Below are positions 46,185-54,842 of a stretch of 64,000 nucleotides of DNA, in pieces. The notes beneath the pieces were generated by a model, which did no database searches, was not told where the DNA came from, and worked only from the letters and a program-made list of their open reading frames with translations. Within the stretch, counting starts at the first letter, position 1; every line of letters starts with the position of its first letter. The stretch is taken from positions 277,494 to 341,493 of the forward strand of contig NZ_JNZS01000002.1 in assembly GCF_000718515.1 (NCBI RefSeq). The letters run 5' to 3'. The position numbers and the translations under genes are program-made. Source of the DNA: Micromonospora parva (GTDB lineage: Bacteria; Actinomycetota; Actinomycetes; Mycobacteriales; Micromonosporaceae).

Positions 46185-46949
46185 GTGCATCTGAACGACG
46201 TGCGACGCGACTGGACCAAGCTCGGAGCTGAAGATCCGCTCTGGGCCGTACTCGTCGAGCCCGGCAAACGCGGCGGACGGTGGGACGTCGGGGAGTTCCT
46301 GGCCACCGGCCGCACCGACGTCGAGGAGACGACCGGCCAACTTCGCCAACTCGGCCTGCCCACCCGCTGGGAGCGGGTGCTCGACTTCGGCTGCGGCGTC
46401 GGGCGACTGTCGCAGGCACTCGCCCCACACGCGGACGAGGTCGTCGGTGTGGACATCGCTCCGACGATGCTGGAGACCGCCCGGCGACTGAACCAGAGCG
46501 CCGAGAACATCCGGTTCGTCCTCAACGACGCACCGGACCTGAGCCAGTTCCCCGACGGTCACTTCGACCTGGTCTACAGCGCCCTGGTGCTGCAACACCT
46601 ACCGCGCCCCGCCATCGATCGCTATCTGGCCGAGTTCCTGCGCGTGTTGCGGCCAGGCGGCACCGCCGTCGTGGGATTCCCCACCGAACCGGCGCACACG
46701 GCCAGGGGCATCGTCTGGCACCTGGCGCCGGCCCGCCTGATCAGCTGGGCACAGCGTCACCTGCTCAATTACCCGGCGCCGATGAAGATGACGGTCGTAC
46801 CGCACGCCGACATGGTGCGGCTCATGGCCGCACACGACGGGGAGATCGTCGGGCAGTGGCGCGATCGGCTGTACAGCGAAGACTGGGTCTGCACGCGGTA
46901 CGCCGTGCGCCACGCAGGGCATCCGAGGCAGACGCCGCCTCACGACTGA
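46185..46949 (+). CDS. Class I SAM-dependent methyltransferase
   Basis: A 254-residue enzyme starting at GTG 46185. The SAM-binding motif V-L-D-F-G-C-G-V-G-R-L-S is near 65-77, followed by V-G-V-D-I-A, then F-D-L-V-Y-S-A-L-V-L-Q-H, as in Methyltransf_11/25 proteins. A C-terminal extension of about 90 residues is basic, with L-I-S-W-A-Q-R-H. The acceptor is unknown. Its place beside DUF3068 and acyltransferase genes suggests envelope glycan or lipid methylation. Confidence 0.85.
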   Translation: MHLNDVRRDWTKLGAEDPLWAVLVEPGKRGGRWDVGEFLATGRTDVEETTGQLRQLGLPTRWERVLDFGCGVGRLSQALAPHADEVVGVDIAPTMLETARRLNQSAENIRFVLNDAPDLSQFPDGHFDLVYSALVLQHLPRPAIDRYLAEFLRVLRPGGTAVVGFPTEPAHTARGIVWHLAPARLISWAQRHLLNYPAPMKMTVVPHADMVRLMAAHDGEIVGQWRDRLYSEDWVCTRYAVRHAGHPRQTPPHD

Positions 46950-46979
46950 GGGGTGGACCGCACCCGCGGTCCACCCCTC
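46948..46979. terminator. Terminator hairpin after the methyltransferase
   Basis: A perfect 14-bp stem (46948-46961 with 46966-46979) starts at the stop codon; it also serves the convergent DUF3068 gene. Confidence 0.8.
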
Positions 46980-47003
46980 GAACGTGCATCGCGTCGTACC
47001 CGT

Positions 47004-48209
47004 CTAGCGCTGCTCGACCTCGCCGTGCGCCGGGCGCTGGGTCGGCACCGTCGGGTCCTCGGACTTCCAGTTCGTCGACGCCGGCGGGATCTCGTCGGTC
47101 AGTGGACCGCCTGCGGGCTCGGTCCGGGGCTGCTCGGCGGTGTCCGCGTCGCGTACCGGCTCCTGGTCCACCCGGGTACGGGTCGGGTCGGTGCCGGGTG
47201 CCACAGCCGCGTCGGCGCGGTGCCGGGCGGCACCGTCGTCGTTCCGCATCACCAGCCACACGCCGACGACGAGGGCGATCAGACCGAGGACACCGGCGGC
47301 GATCGGGCCCCAGACACTGATCAGGCCGATCTTGAAGCGGTTGTCCTTGACCGTCTCGACACTGCGGCTGACCGTGTCGTCGTTGTAGTTGAAGTCCGCG
47401 TCCAGCAACACCGTGGCGGTGCCGGTGTCCGGGCGCAACTCCTTCTTCTGCTGTTCCCGGACGTTCACGTAGGAGCCCGTCACCGGGTCGACCCAGAGCG
47501 TACGGGTGTTGCTGTAGACGATCTGACCGCTGGTGGCGGTGGGGGCGAACCTGCCGAGCAGCGGCTTGAGGCTCGCCTCCGGGGTGTTGAGCGCCTCGTT
47601 CTCGATGCGCTGCTCGAAGCGGTACGCCTCGATGCCCTTGATCTTTTCGGTGCCGACGAACTTCGCCGGGACGGCCCGCTTCAGGTCACGGTCGAAAACC
47701 TGGTAGTCCCGCTTGTCGGTGCCGAACGGGAACTTGTAGATCTGGCCGGAGTAGGTCACGTTCCCGACCGGAGTCTGCTCCGCGCCGCTCTCGTTGAGCC
47801 ACTGCTCCTTCCACGGGGCGGCCGCGCCGGAGATCCGGTCGAGAGCCAGCTCGGTGCTGTACTGGCTGACCACATCAGGGGTGTCGGCACGCCTGACGGT
47901 CTGGTAGACGTCCCAGATCACCGCGTCGCCCTTGAGGTCCTCGGGTAGCCGGTCCCTTGTGTCGTCCGGCTGAGGAATGACCTCGACGCTGGAGACGAGG
48001 TCACCTTGCAGGACCTCGATGCTCACCGACTCGCCGACGCGAGTGATCTTCAGGAACTTGGCGTTCTTTGCCTCCGCGACGGACGTCGTTGGTTCAAGGT
48101 CATACGGGAGCTTGGTCACGGAAGGGGCCACGTAGAACGGCAGCCCAGCCGCGAAGACCAGCAACAAAACACCGAGCCCGAAGAGCGCGGCGCCCACGCG
48201 AAGCTTCAC
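47004..48209 (-). CDS. DUF3068 family membrane protein
   Basis: A 401-residue protein with an N-terminal membrane segment (about 7-27), a large extracytoplasmic domain (30-305), a second membrane segment near 308-330 and a disordered acidic C-terminal tail in the cytoplasm. The L-P-F-Y-V-A-P-S-V-T-K-L-P-Y-D segment after the first helix and the later W-V-D-P-V-T-G motif are hallmarks of DUF3068 (PorA-like annotation). In corynebacteria and mycobacteria a DUF3068 protein has been linked to lipomannan maturation and lipoarabinomannan synthesis. It is divergent from the acyltransferase gene, as I recall for Rv0227c/Rv0228. Confidence 0.85.
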   Translation of the reverse strand: MKLRVGAALFGLGVLLLVFAAGLPFYVAPSVTKLPYDLEPTTSVAEAKNAKFLKITRVGESVSIEVLQGDLVSSVEVIPQPDDTRDRLPEDLKGDAVIWDVYQTVRRADTPDVVSQYSTELALDRISGAAAPWKEQWLNESGAEQTPVGNVTYSGQIYKFPFGTDKRDYQVFDRDLKRAVPAKFVGTEKIKGIEAYRFEQRIENEALNTPEASLKPLLGRFAPTATSGQIVYSNTRTLWVDPVTGSYVNVREQQKKELRPDTGTATVLLDADFNYNDDTVSRSVETVKDNRFKIGLISVWGPIAAGVLGLIALVVGVWLVMRNDDGAARHRADAAVAPGTDPTRTRVDQEPVRDADTAEQPRTEPAGGPLTDEIPPASTNWKSEDPTVPTQRPAHGEVEQR

Positions 48210-48320
48210 TCATCCTCCTGTAGCCTGCCGCCCTACGACCTGTTGTCCGGGGCACCCGATCCTTAACATGGCGGGAGGTTACTCCCCGGTCACCTTCAAA
48301 GCGACCCCCTGGATGTCCAG

Positions 48321-49577
48321 ATGTCCACAGCCGCCGCGCCAACAATTCCGCAGACTTCGGTTACCGACCGACTCCCCGCACTCGACGCGCTGCGAGCAAT
48401 TGGCGCCGTGGCGGTCGTCGGTCACCACATCGGGTTCCAGACCGCTGCCACCATGAACACCCCGTGGGGCGGTTGGCTGGCTCGGCTCGACGTCGGCGTT
48501 GCCATCTTCTTCGTGCTCTCCGGATTCCTGCTGTTCCGACCGTGGGCCCTGAACGCCGCGACGGGACAGGCCCGACCGCGCGCCGGGCGGTACCTCTGGC
48601 GGCGGGCGCTACGAATCCTGCCCGCCTACTGGCTGGCGGTGCTGGTCTGCCTGATCGTCCTGCCGCAGAATCGGCCGGCGTCCGTCGGTGACTGGATTCG
48701 CCATCTCACCTTCACCCAGATCTACGAGCCGGGCCAGTTGCGCTCCGGGCTCAGCCAGACCTGGAGTCTCGCCACCGAGGTCGCGTTCTACCTGATCCTG
48801 CCGCTGATCGCCGTGCTCGCTGTTGGTCGGTCGTGGCGTCCCGTCCGAACCGTCGTGATCGTCTGCGGGGGTTTGTTGGTGACCGCCGGATGGCTTGCGC
48901 TGCTGGGGATCGGCTGGCTCAGCAATGGCCTGCACACCATGTGGCTCCCCTCGTACGCGGCCTGGTTCGGCGCGGGGATGGCCCTGGCGGCGGCGCACGT
49001 CGCCCTGCGCACCGGGACCGCGCCCGCCGCCTTCCGCGTACTGGACGACCTCGCTTCGGCGCCGATTGCCTGCTGGGCAGCGGCGGTCGCCCTGATGGCG
49101 ATCGCGACGACGCCCATCGCCGGACCCCGCGACCTCACCGGTCCGACAGCCGCCGAATTCGCGGTCAAGCTGGCCCTGTACCTCGCGATCGCGACGCTGA
49201 TCCTGATCCCGGTGGCCTTCGGCGGGCGGACGCGGGCCAAGGAAATCTTCGCCGCCGAGTCGGCCCGATGGCTCGGCACCGTCTCGTACGGGCTGTTCCT
49301 GTGGCACCCGCTGGTCATCGAACTCATCTACCTGATCGACGACCGACCGCTCTTCACCGGCGGACTGTTCAACACCTTCGCACTCACCATGGTCTTCGGT
49401 CTGATGTACGCCACCGTCAGCTACTACGGCGTCGAGCGGCCCCTGCAGGTGCTCGGATCGCAACGTCGGAAGCGACCGGCCAGGCGCGGGCAGGCGTCCG
49501 GCACACCCACCGTCGACGTGGCCGCACCGGCCGTCGCGGCGCCGACGGTCACGCCGGCACCCACTGTCGGCACGTAA
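48321..49577 (+). CDS. Membrane acyltransferase (acyltransferase 3 / OafA family)
   Basis: A 418-residue polytopic protein with about ten membrane segments. The family motifs are present: L-D-A-L-R-A-I-G-A, G-H-H-I-G, then D-V-G-V-A-I-F-F-V-L-S-G-F-L-L and R-R-A-L-R-I-L-P-A-Y-W. The conserved His of G-H-H is the proposed catalytic base. It transfers acyl groups onto glycans or lipids at the membrane. A Pro/Ala-rich cytoplasmic tail ends it. Context suggests O-acylation (for example succinylation) of an envelope arabinan or lipoglycan. Confidence 0.88.
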   Translation: MSTAAAPTIPQTSVTDRLPALDALRAIGAVAVVGHHIGFQTAATMNTPWGGWLARLDVGVAIFFVLSGFLLFRPWALNAATGQARPRAGRYLWRRALRILPAYWLAVLVCLIVLPQNRPASVGDWIRHLTFTQIYEPGQLRSGLSQTWSLATEVAFYLILPLIAVLAVGRSWRPVRTVVIVCGGLLVTAGWLALLGIGWLSNGLHTMWLPSYAAWFGAGMALAAAHVALRTGTAPAAFRVLDDLASAPIACWAAAVALMAIATTPIAGPRDLTGPTAAEFAVKLALYLAIATLILIPVAFGGRTRAKEIFAAESARWLGTVSYGLFLWHPLVIELIYLIDDRPLFTGGLFNTFALTMVFGLMYATVSYYGVERPLQVLGSQRRKRPARRGQASGTPTVDVAAPAVAAPTVTPAPTVGT

Positions 49578-49676
49578 CGCCAGTCGATCAGCGCTGCCCC
49601 ATCAGGGCATTGCCGGCCGGCACCCCGGCCCCCTAGTGTGACGCGCGTCCCTAAATTACTTGAGAGTAGGGTTCGC

Positions 49677-50873
49677 GTGGAGCGTCGCTTCGGCATGCCC
49701 GGACACGTGCTGTTCCTCAACTGGCGAGACACCCGCAACCCCGAGGGTGGCGGGTCCGAGGTGTACGTGGAACGGATCGCCGCCGAGTTGGTGGCGCGCG
49801 GTTTCCGCGCCACCCTCTTCTGCGCCGCCCACAGCGAGGCACCCGGCGACGAGGTCAACGAGGCAGGCGTTCGGCTGGTGCGGCGCGGCGGCAGACACAC
49901 CGTCTACCTCTGGGCGGCGCTCAGCTACCTGGCCGGCGCGCTGGGCGTGGGCCCGCTGTCGAGCCGTCGGGGCGGCCGGCCCGACATCCTGGTCGACGTC
50001 TGCAACGGGTTGCCGTTCCTCTCCCCGCTGTGGGCACGGCGCCCGGTGGTCAAGCTGATCCACCACGTGCATCGCGAGCAGTGGCCGGTGGTCCTTCCGA
50101 AATGGGCCGCCCGGTTCGGCTGGTGGGTCGAGTCGTCGCTGGCCGTGCGCGTCTACCGGCGGTGCCGGTACGTCACCGTCTCCGAGGCCACCCGCAGCGA
50201 GCTGGCCGTGCTGGGCGTACCGCCGGAGCAGGTCGCCGTGGTGCACAACGGCACCCCGGCGCTGCCCCGCACCGACGCCGAGCGGGCGCCGTTCCCGCTG
50301 CTCGTGACGCTGAATCGGCTGGTGCCACACAAGCGGGTCGAGGTGGCGTTGCGGGCGGTCGCGGCCCTCGCCGACGAGTTGCCCCAGCTGCGGCTGGTCG
50401 TCGCCGGCCAGGGCTGGTGGGAGTCGCACCTGCGTGAACTCGCCGCGGAGCTGGACATCACCGAGCGGGTGGACTTCCGGGGCTTCGTGACGGAAGAGGA
50501 AAAAGCGGCTCTGCTCGCCTCGGCCTGGGTCGCCCTGACCCCGTCGCTCAAGGAGGGCTGGGGCCTGACGATTGTCGAGGCGGGTTCCGCCGGCACGCCA
50601 ACGGTTGCGTTCCGGGAAGCGGGTGGGGTCGCCGAAGCTGTCGTCGACGGGCGTACCGGCCTGCTGGCCGACGACATCGACGACTACCTGGCGAAGGTGC
50701 GCACGCTTCTGCGCGAGGACGACATGCGGCGAGAGATGGGGGCGCAGGCCCGGGAGCACGCGGCGAGCTTCACCTGGCAGGTCGCGGGTGGGCGCTTCGC
50801 GGACCTGCTGAGCGGGGTGGAGTCGCCCCGCCCAGTGCAGCAGCGGGGCGAGCCGTCCTACCTGTCGCCGTAG
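49677..50873 (+). CDS. GT4-type glycosyltransferase
   Basis: A 398-residue GT-B glycosyltransferase. GTG at 49677 is favoured (AGTAGGG 5 bases upstream); the frame also opens at GTG 49638. The N-domain begins G-H-V-L-F-L-N-W-R-D with a G-G-S-E-V-Y-V-E loop. The C-domain has V-P-H-K-R-V-E and the donor-binding E-G-W-G-L-T-I-V-E-A-G-S-A-G (E-x7-E motif). It resembles retaining GDP-mannose or UDP-sugar enzymes of the Rv0225 type. The 3' end overlaps the convergent DUF2613 gene by 16 bases. Confidence 0.86.
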   Translation: MERRFGMPGHVLFLNWRDTRNPEGGGSEVYVERIAAELVARGFRATLFCAAHSEAPGDEVNEAGVRLVRRGGRHTVYLWAALSYLAGALGVGPLSSRRGGRPDILVDVCNGLPFLSPLWARRPVVKLIHHVHREQWPVVLPKWAARFGWWVESSLAVRVYRRCRYVTVSEATRSELAVLGVPPEQVAVVHNGTPALPRTDAERAPFPLLVTLNRLVPHKRVEVALRAVAALADELPQLRLVVAGQGWWESHLRELAAELDITERVDFRGFVTEEEKAALLASAWVALTPSLKEGWGLTIVEAGSAGTPTVAFREAGGVAEAVVDGRTGLLADDIDDYLAKVRTLLREDDMRREMGAQAREHAASFTWQVAGGRFADLLSGVESPRPVQQRGEPSYLSP

Positions 50874-51052
50874 ACCTCGGGGGCGTACGGGTCCTTCTTT
50901 CCGGCACGCTTGGCCGCTTCCGAAACACTCTTGGCCTCGTTGGCCGCCTCTTTGTCGGTGGCGGTCGCGGCGGCCGAGAGCCCGCCGAGGGCCAGGATCC
51001 CCAGCAACGCCGCCACCATGCCGGAGACGACCAGGGTCAGAGCTCTACGCAT
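50858..51052 (-). CDS. DUF2613 small secreted or membrane protein
   Basis: A 64-residue protein. The ATG at 51052 has GGAGGATTGGC directly upstream, which fixes the start. Residues 5-28 are one hydrophobic segment (V-V-S-G-M-V-A-A-L-L-G-I-L-A-L-G-G), followed by a charged helix (D-K-E-A-A-N-E-A-K) and Y-A-P-E-V-Y-G-D-R. This is the actinobacterial DUF2613 pattern; the M. tuberculosis member Rv0236A lies next to aftD. It is last in a three-gene minus-strand unit here. Cryo-EM of AftD showed an acyl-carrier protein partner, not this protein, so its role is open. Confidence 0.75.
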   Translation of the reverse strand: MRRALTLVVSGMVAALLGILALGGLSAAATATDKEAANEAKSVSEAAKRAGKKDPYAPEVYGDR

Positions 51053-51087
51053 GCCAATCCTCCAATGGCGAGACGTGCGAGCGGACG

Positions 51088-52797
51088 TTACCACGCGGTA
51101 GGACGCCGGTGTAGTGCCGAAATGGCGGCCGCCATGACCACCAGAAGGGCAGCGCCGAGCGCCATCACGACAGCCCACGCACCACGTCCAGGGGCATCCG
51201 ATTCCGGAGGAACGGCCGGGTTTCGGTAGAGAGTGAGAAACGGTCCCTCGTGGACGACTTCGAGATCACGAAGGGTCGCCGGGTCGACCTCGCTGGGCCC
51301 TTGGTGCTGCACGACCACCCAGCGCACACCGGTGGCCGAGACGGGCCGCCCCTCGGCCAGCACCCGGCGCACCTCGCGGAGCCGTGGGTTCTCCCCGGCC
51401 ACCGCGACGTCGCCGACCCGGAGCGTGTCGTCGGTCAGCACCGTCCCCGGCAGGTAGCGCGGCGCCGGATCCAGGACGATACGTCCCGGGTTCCATGGGT
51501 AGGCCCGGTAGGCGGACAGCGGCAGCGCGAGGATCTCCCCCGGCTCGCCGGCCACCCGCTCGGCCACCGCCTGCCAGTCCGCCGGATAGCTCACCGGACG
51601 AAGCCGACCGGCACCGCCGAAGGCAAGGTCCGGCATGACGGCCACCGGCAGGAGCAGCAGGCCGACCAGAACCACCCCCGCCACCTCCCGGTCGATCCTG
51701 GCCACCAACCGCTCGGCTCCCAACGCGGCACACACCACCAGCAGCAGAGCGTACGGGGCCAGGAACTTCTGGCCGTCTCGAAGCAGCCCCGCGCCCGGCA
51801 GATGCACCACCGCCCAGCGCAACACAGCGGCCCCACCGGGGAGCACCCCGAGGGCAGCGAGAAGGCAGGCGATCCCGGCGAGCACCGCCAGCCGCACCGC
51901 CACACCCGGGGGCACCCGGCGCCGCAACAGGCCGGCACCGACACCGGCCAGGACCAGCAGGAGCAGGGTCGCCAGCGGCACCAGCGGCGCAGCGCGACTG
52001 GCGGGGGTCGCCTGTGCGCTCCAGACGCCACCCGTACCCGCGAGCGCCACCAGCGGACCGGCCCAGTTCTCCGAACGCGCCGCGAACGCCGCCACCCCCG
52101 CCGGATCGGATGACCCGCCAGCGCCGGTGACCAGGGCCGCGGTCACCCAGGGGGCGTTGAGTAACGCGACGCCGCCCACCACGAGCGCCGACCGGCGAAG
52201 GCGCGTCCGGTCCGGCACCAGCAGGGCCACAGTGCCCAACGCGATCAACCCACCGGTCGGGGTGATCGCGGCGGGAGCCGCGGCGAGCACCACCCGGGCG
52301 AGCGCGCCATCACGACCCGTCCGCAGGTCCAGCGCCGCCCGGACCAACCAGGGCAGCGCGGCGTACGCGAGCAGCAGCCCCCACTGTCCGATCAGCAACC
52401 GCTCGGCCAGGTACGGCGTCCACGCGTACGCCACCGCGGCCAGCAATCGGACCGCGAGCCGTTCCGTCGGCACCAGACGGCCGGCACCGACCGCGGCCAG
52501 GAGAACCGCTCCACCGAGCGCCACCCGCTGCACCGCCCAGCCCGGCACGAGCTGGGTGACCAGGGACATCAGTGCGTCCATCGGCACCGCCCGGGGCAGA
52601 GTCTGCGCAGGGGCGACGAGATCCCAACTCAGCGGCTGCCGGGGTACGAACACCATGTCGTACAGCAGCGCGTATCCCGGTGCCGCGAGCGGGGCCAGCA
52701 CCAGCACCGTGACAGCCGCCGCAACGGCGTACAGCGGCAACGTGTCCCGCGCCCGCCGCACCGGTGGGGCCCCGACGCCGGTGGTCTGCTCAACCAT
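51088..52797 (-). CDS. Polytopic membrane protein, GT-C-like
   Basis: A 569-residue protein with about 12-13 membrane segments and a C-terminal extracytoplasmic domain (about 410-535: S-Y-P-A-D-W-Q-A-V-A-E-R-V). The arrangement suggests a GT-C-fold enzyme or a transporter-like relative of AftD. The size (569) and orientation, convergent to the GT4 gene, fit my memory of Rv0226c beside Rv0225. The ATG directly follows the upstream stop (TGA-ATG), so it is coupled. No catalytic Asp motif is certain. Confidence 0.7.
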   Translation of the reverse strand: MVEQTTGVGAPPVRRARDTLPLYAVAAAVTVLVLAPLAAPGYALLYDMVFVPRQPLSWDLVAPAQTLPRAVPMDALMSLVTQLVPGWAVQRVALGGAVLLAAVGAGRLVPTERLAVRLLAAVAYAWTPYLAERLLIGQWGLLLAYAALPWLVRAALDLRTGRDGALARVVLAAAPAAITPTGGLIALGTVALLVPDRTRLRRSALVVGGVALLNAPWVTAALVTGAGGSSDPAGVAAFAARSENWAGPLVALAGTGGVWSAQATPASRAAPLVPLATLLLLVLAGVGAGLLRRRVPPGVAVRLAVLAGIACLLAALGVLPGGAAVLRWAVVHLPGAGLLRDGQKFLAPYALLLVVCAALGAERLVARIDREVAGVVLVGLLLLPVAVMPDLAFGGAGRLRPVSYPADWQAVAERVAGEPGEILALPLSAYRAYPWNPGRIVLDPAPRYLPGTVLTDDTLRVGDVAVAGENPRLREVRRVLAEGRPVSATGVRWVVVQHQGPSEVDPATLRDLEVVHEGPFLTLYRNPAVPPESDAPGRGAWAVVMALGAALLVVMAAAISALHRRPTAW

Positions 52798-54681
52798 TCA
52801 CAGTGCCGGCACCGCGCGGCCGACGGTGATCAGTTGGGTGCACACCCGGACCCCCGAGGTGCTCACGGTGACCTCGACGGCGTCCCCAGCCCCCTCCAGC
52901 AGGAAGAACACGTCGTTCAGCCCGCGCTTCAGGGTGATTACCCGGACCGCGTCCCCGAGACGGAAGAGTGCCGTCGAGTCGCCCGAACTGACATAGCCGA
53001 AATGGACCGCGTACGGCCACTCCTCCAGGTACCCGTCCAACGGGATCCGGGCGGGTACACCACCCTCCGCCAGGTGCCCGCAGTTGGGCACCGTCCCGGG
53101 CACGACCTTCCGCCCCTGAACCACTACCGGACGGATCCGGCCGAAGTCGTCGAACATGAACGGCTTCTCGGCCTCCTCCACGAAGGTAGGCCGCCGCTCG
53201 GCCGGGCGGAAGAAGTGCGACTGGAGATTGTCCGGCCAGAAGTAGCCGGCGATGACGCGGTCCGGGACGGTGGTCTCCAGGAAGACGGTGCCCGGCGCGG
53301 CGGCGGCAAGCTCGATCTGCGTCGTCGCGAGGTAGTCCCGTCCGTACTTGGTGCTCCAGTTGTCCCCGAAACGGGCCGTGCTCCACAGCGTGCCCACCCC
53401 GATGGTGGCCAGGACGACGATTATCGAGACCAGACCGACCGCGAAGGCACCCGGCTCCCGCAGAACGGTCGGCAGCGGCCACGCGGACACGTCGTCCTCA
53501 TCGGCGTCCTTCGTCCCCAACAGGGCCGCGCCGACACAGATCGCGGCGACCAGCACCACGTCGGCGACGTACCGGGGAATGATGCCCACGAACGAGCCGA
53601 GCGGCCCACCGAGGCGGGTCACGGCGAAGAGCGCGGCGACCAGCCCGAGGTAGCACGCGAGCAGCAACCAGGCCCGCCGGGCCGACGGGCGCCGCCGCGC
53701 GGTGACCACGATGAGAGCCCCCAGCACCGCCCACGACAGCCACTTGGCGATGTCGTACGGGTTCACGGCCGGCGGACCGTCACCGGCGTACGCCCAACGC
53801 CAGGGTCCGCCGAGCAGACCCGGAACGACGGTTTCGCCGACCAGGTCACCGAGGAATTTGAGGACCTGACCGACGGATGTGGGTTCGTCCAACTCGCGGG
53901 CGGGACGGGTCAGATAGAACGCCAGGTACGCCCCCGAGAGCGCACCGAGCACCAGCCACGCCGGCCAGTGCCGGCGGACCGTCGTCACCAGGCTGCGCCA
54001 GGGGCCGCCCGACGTGAAGAGGAAGACGGTCAGCAGGAACAGCAGCGGCACGATCAGCAGGGACTTGGTGTCGAAGAGCAGGCCGAACACCACCCACAGG
54101 ACAACCACCACGAGGTGTCGCAGCCGACCGGTCCGCACGTACCAGACCTGAGCCGTCGCCGCCATGACCAGGGCCAACTGCATCGGCATCACGAGCAGCC
54201 CGACCAACCACAGCGAGGAGACCTCAAGCGTCAGCGGGCTGAACACGAACAGGCACAGCGGGATGAGCAGCCCCCAGCCTGGTCGGAGCAGATCGCGCAG
54301 CAACCGGTAGACGGCGAACCCGATCGCCGCCTGACCGACCGCCAGCAGCAGCACCCAGGGCCAGGTGACAAAGCCCGCCACCCGCACCATCGCCCACGCC
54401 ACCAGCAGGCCGCCGGGCATGAGGTGGTTGTTGAAGGTACGCAGGAGGAAGTCCACGTCCAACCGGGTGTCGAGGACCTGGGCGGCGATGACGAACTCGT
54501 CCTGCGAGAACCAGCCACGGGTGGCAAGGCCGGCGCGCCAGGCGACGGACACGACGATGAGGGCGATCGCCACCGCGCGGACGCGGTCGGCACGGACCCA
54601 TCGGCCGATCGGCCCCGGCCGGTCACCGTCGGACGTGACGCCTTCCGGATGCGTCTCGGCCTCAGCTTCTGGCATTGACAT
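52798..54681 (-). CDS. Putative GT-C family membrane glycosyltransferase
   Basis: A 627-residue protein with about 11 membrane segments. The first extracytoplasmic loop carries W-F-S-Q-D-E-F-V (about residues 57-64), an acidic pair in the position of the GT-C catalytic D/E motif, followed by D-F-L-L-R-T-F-N-N-H-L-M-P-G-G. A soluble C-terminal domain (about 440-627) lies outside. GT-C enzymes use polyprenyl-phosphate sugars. It is divergent from aftD with 161 bases between. The start may be either of two ATGs two codons apart. Confidence 0.72.
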   Translation of the reverse strand: MSMPEAEAETHPEGVTSDGDRPGPIGRWVRADRVRAVAIALIVVSVAWRAGLATRGWFSQDEFVIAAQVLDTRLDVDFLLRTFNNHLMPGGLLVAWAMVRVAGFVTWPWVLLLAVGQAAIGFAVYRLLRDLLRPGWGLLIPLCLFVFSPLTLEVSSLWLVGLLVMPMQLALVMAATAQVWYVRTGRLRHLVVVVLWVVFGLLFDTKSLLIVPLLFLLTVFLFTSGGPWRSLVTTVRRHWPAWLVLGALSGAYLAFYLTRPARELDEPTSVGQVLKFLGDLVGETVVPGLLGGPWRWAYAGDGPPAVNPYDIAKWLSWAVLGALIVVTARRRPSARRAWLLLACYLGLVAALFAVTRLGGPLGSFVGIIPRYVADVVLVAAICVGAALLGTKDADEDDVSAWPLPTVLREPGAFAVGLVSIIVVLATIGVGTLWSTARFGDNWSTKYGRDYLATTQIELAAAAPGTVFLETTVPDRVIAGYFWPDNLQSHFFRPAERRPTFVEEAEKPFMFDDFGRIRPVVVQGRKVVPGTVPNCGHLAEGGVPARIPLDGYLEEWPYAVHFGYVSSGDSTALFRLGDAVRVITLKRGLNDVFFLLEGAGDAVEVTVSTSGVRVCTQLITVGRAVPAL

Positions 54682-54842
54682 GGTCGGCAGCCTGCCACAC
54701 GCTTACACGCCGTGGGGACGGCCGTTCTCCCGATAACGCCACCGCAGCGCCCCTGGTCGCCCGTCCGTGCCCGGTCCGGATAACGTCGCGCGACAGTAGT
54801 CGGCTGCAGGTGCGCGTCCGGCCGGTGAAGACAGGAGCCGAA

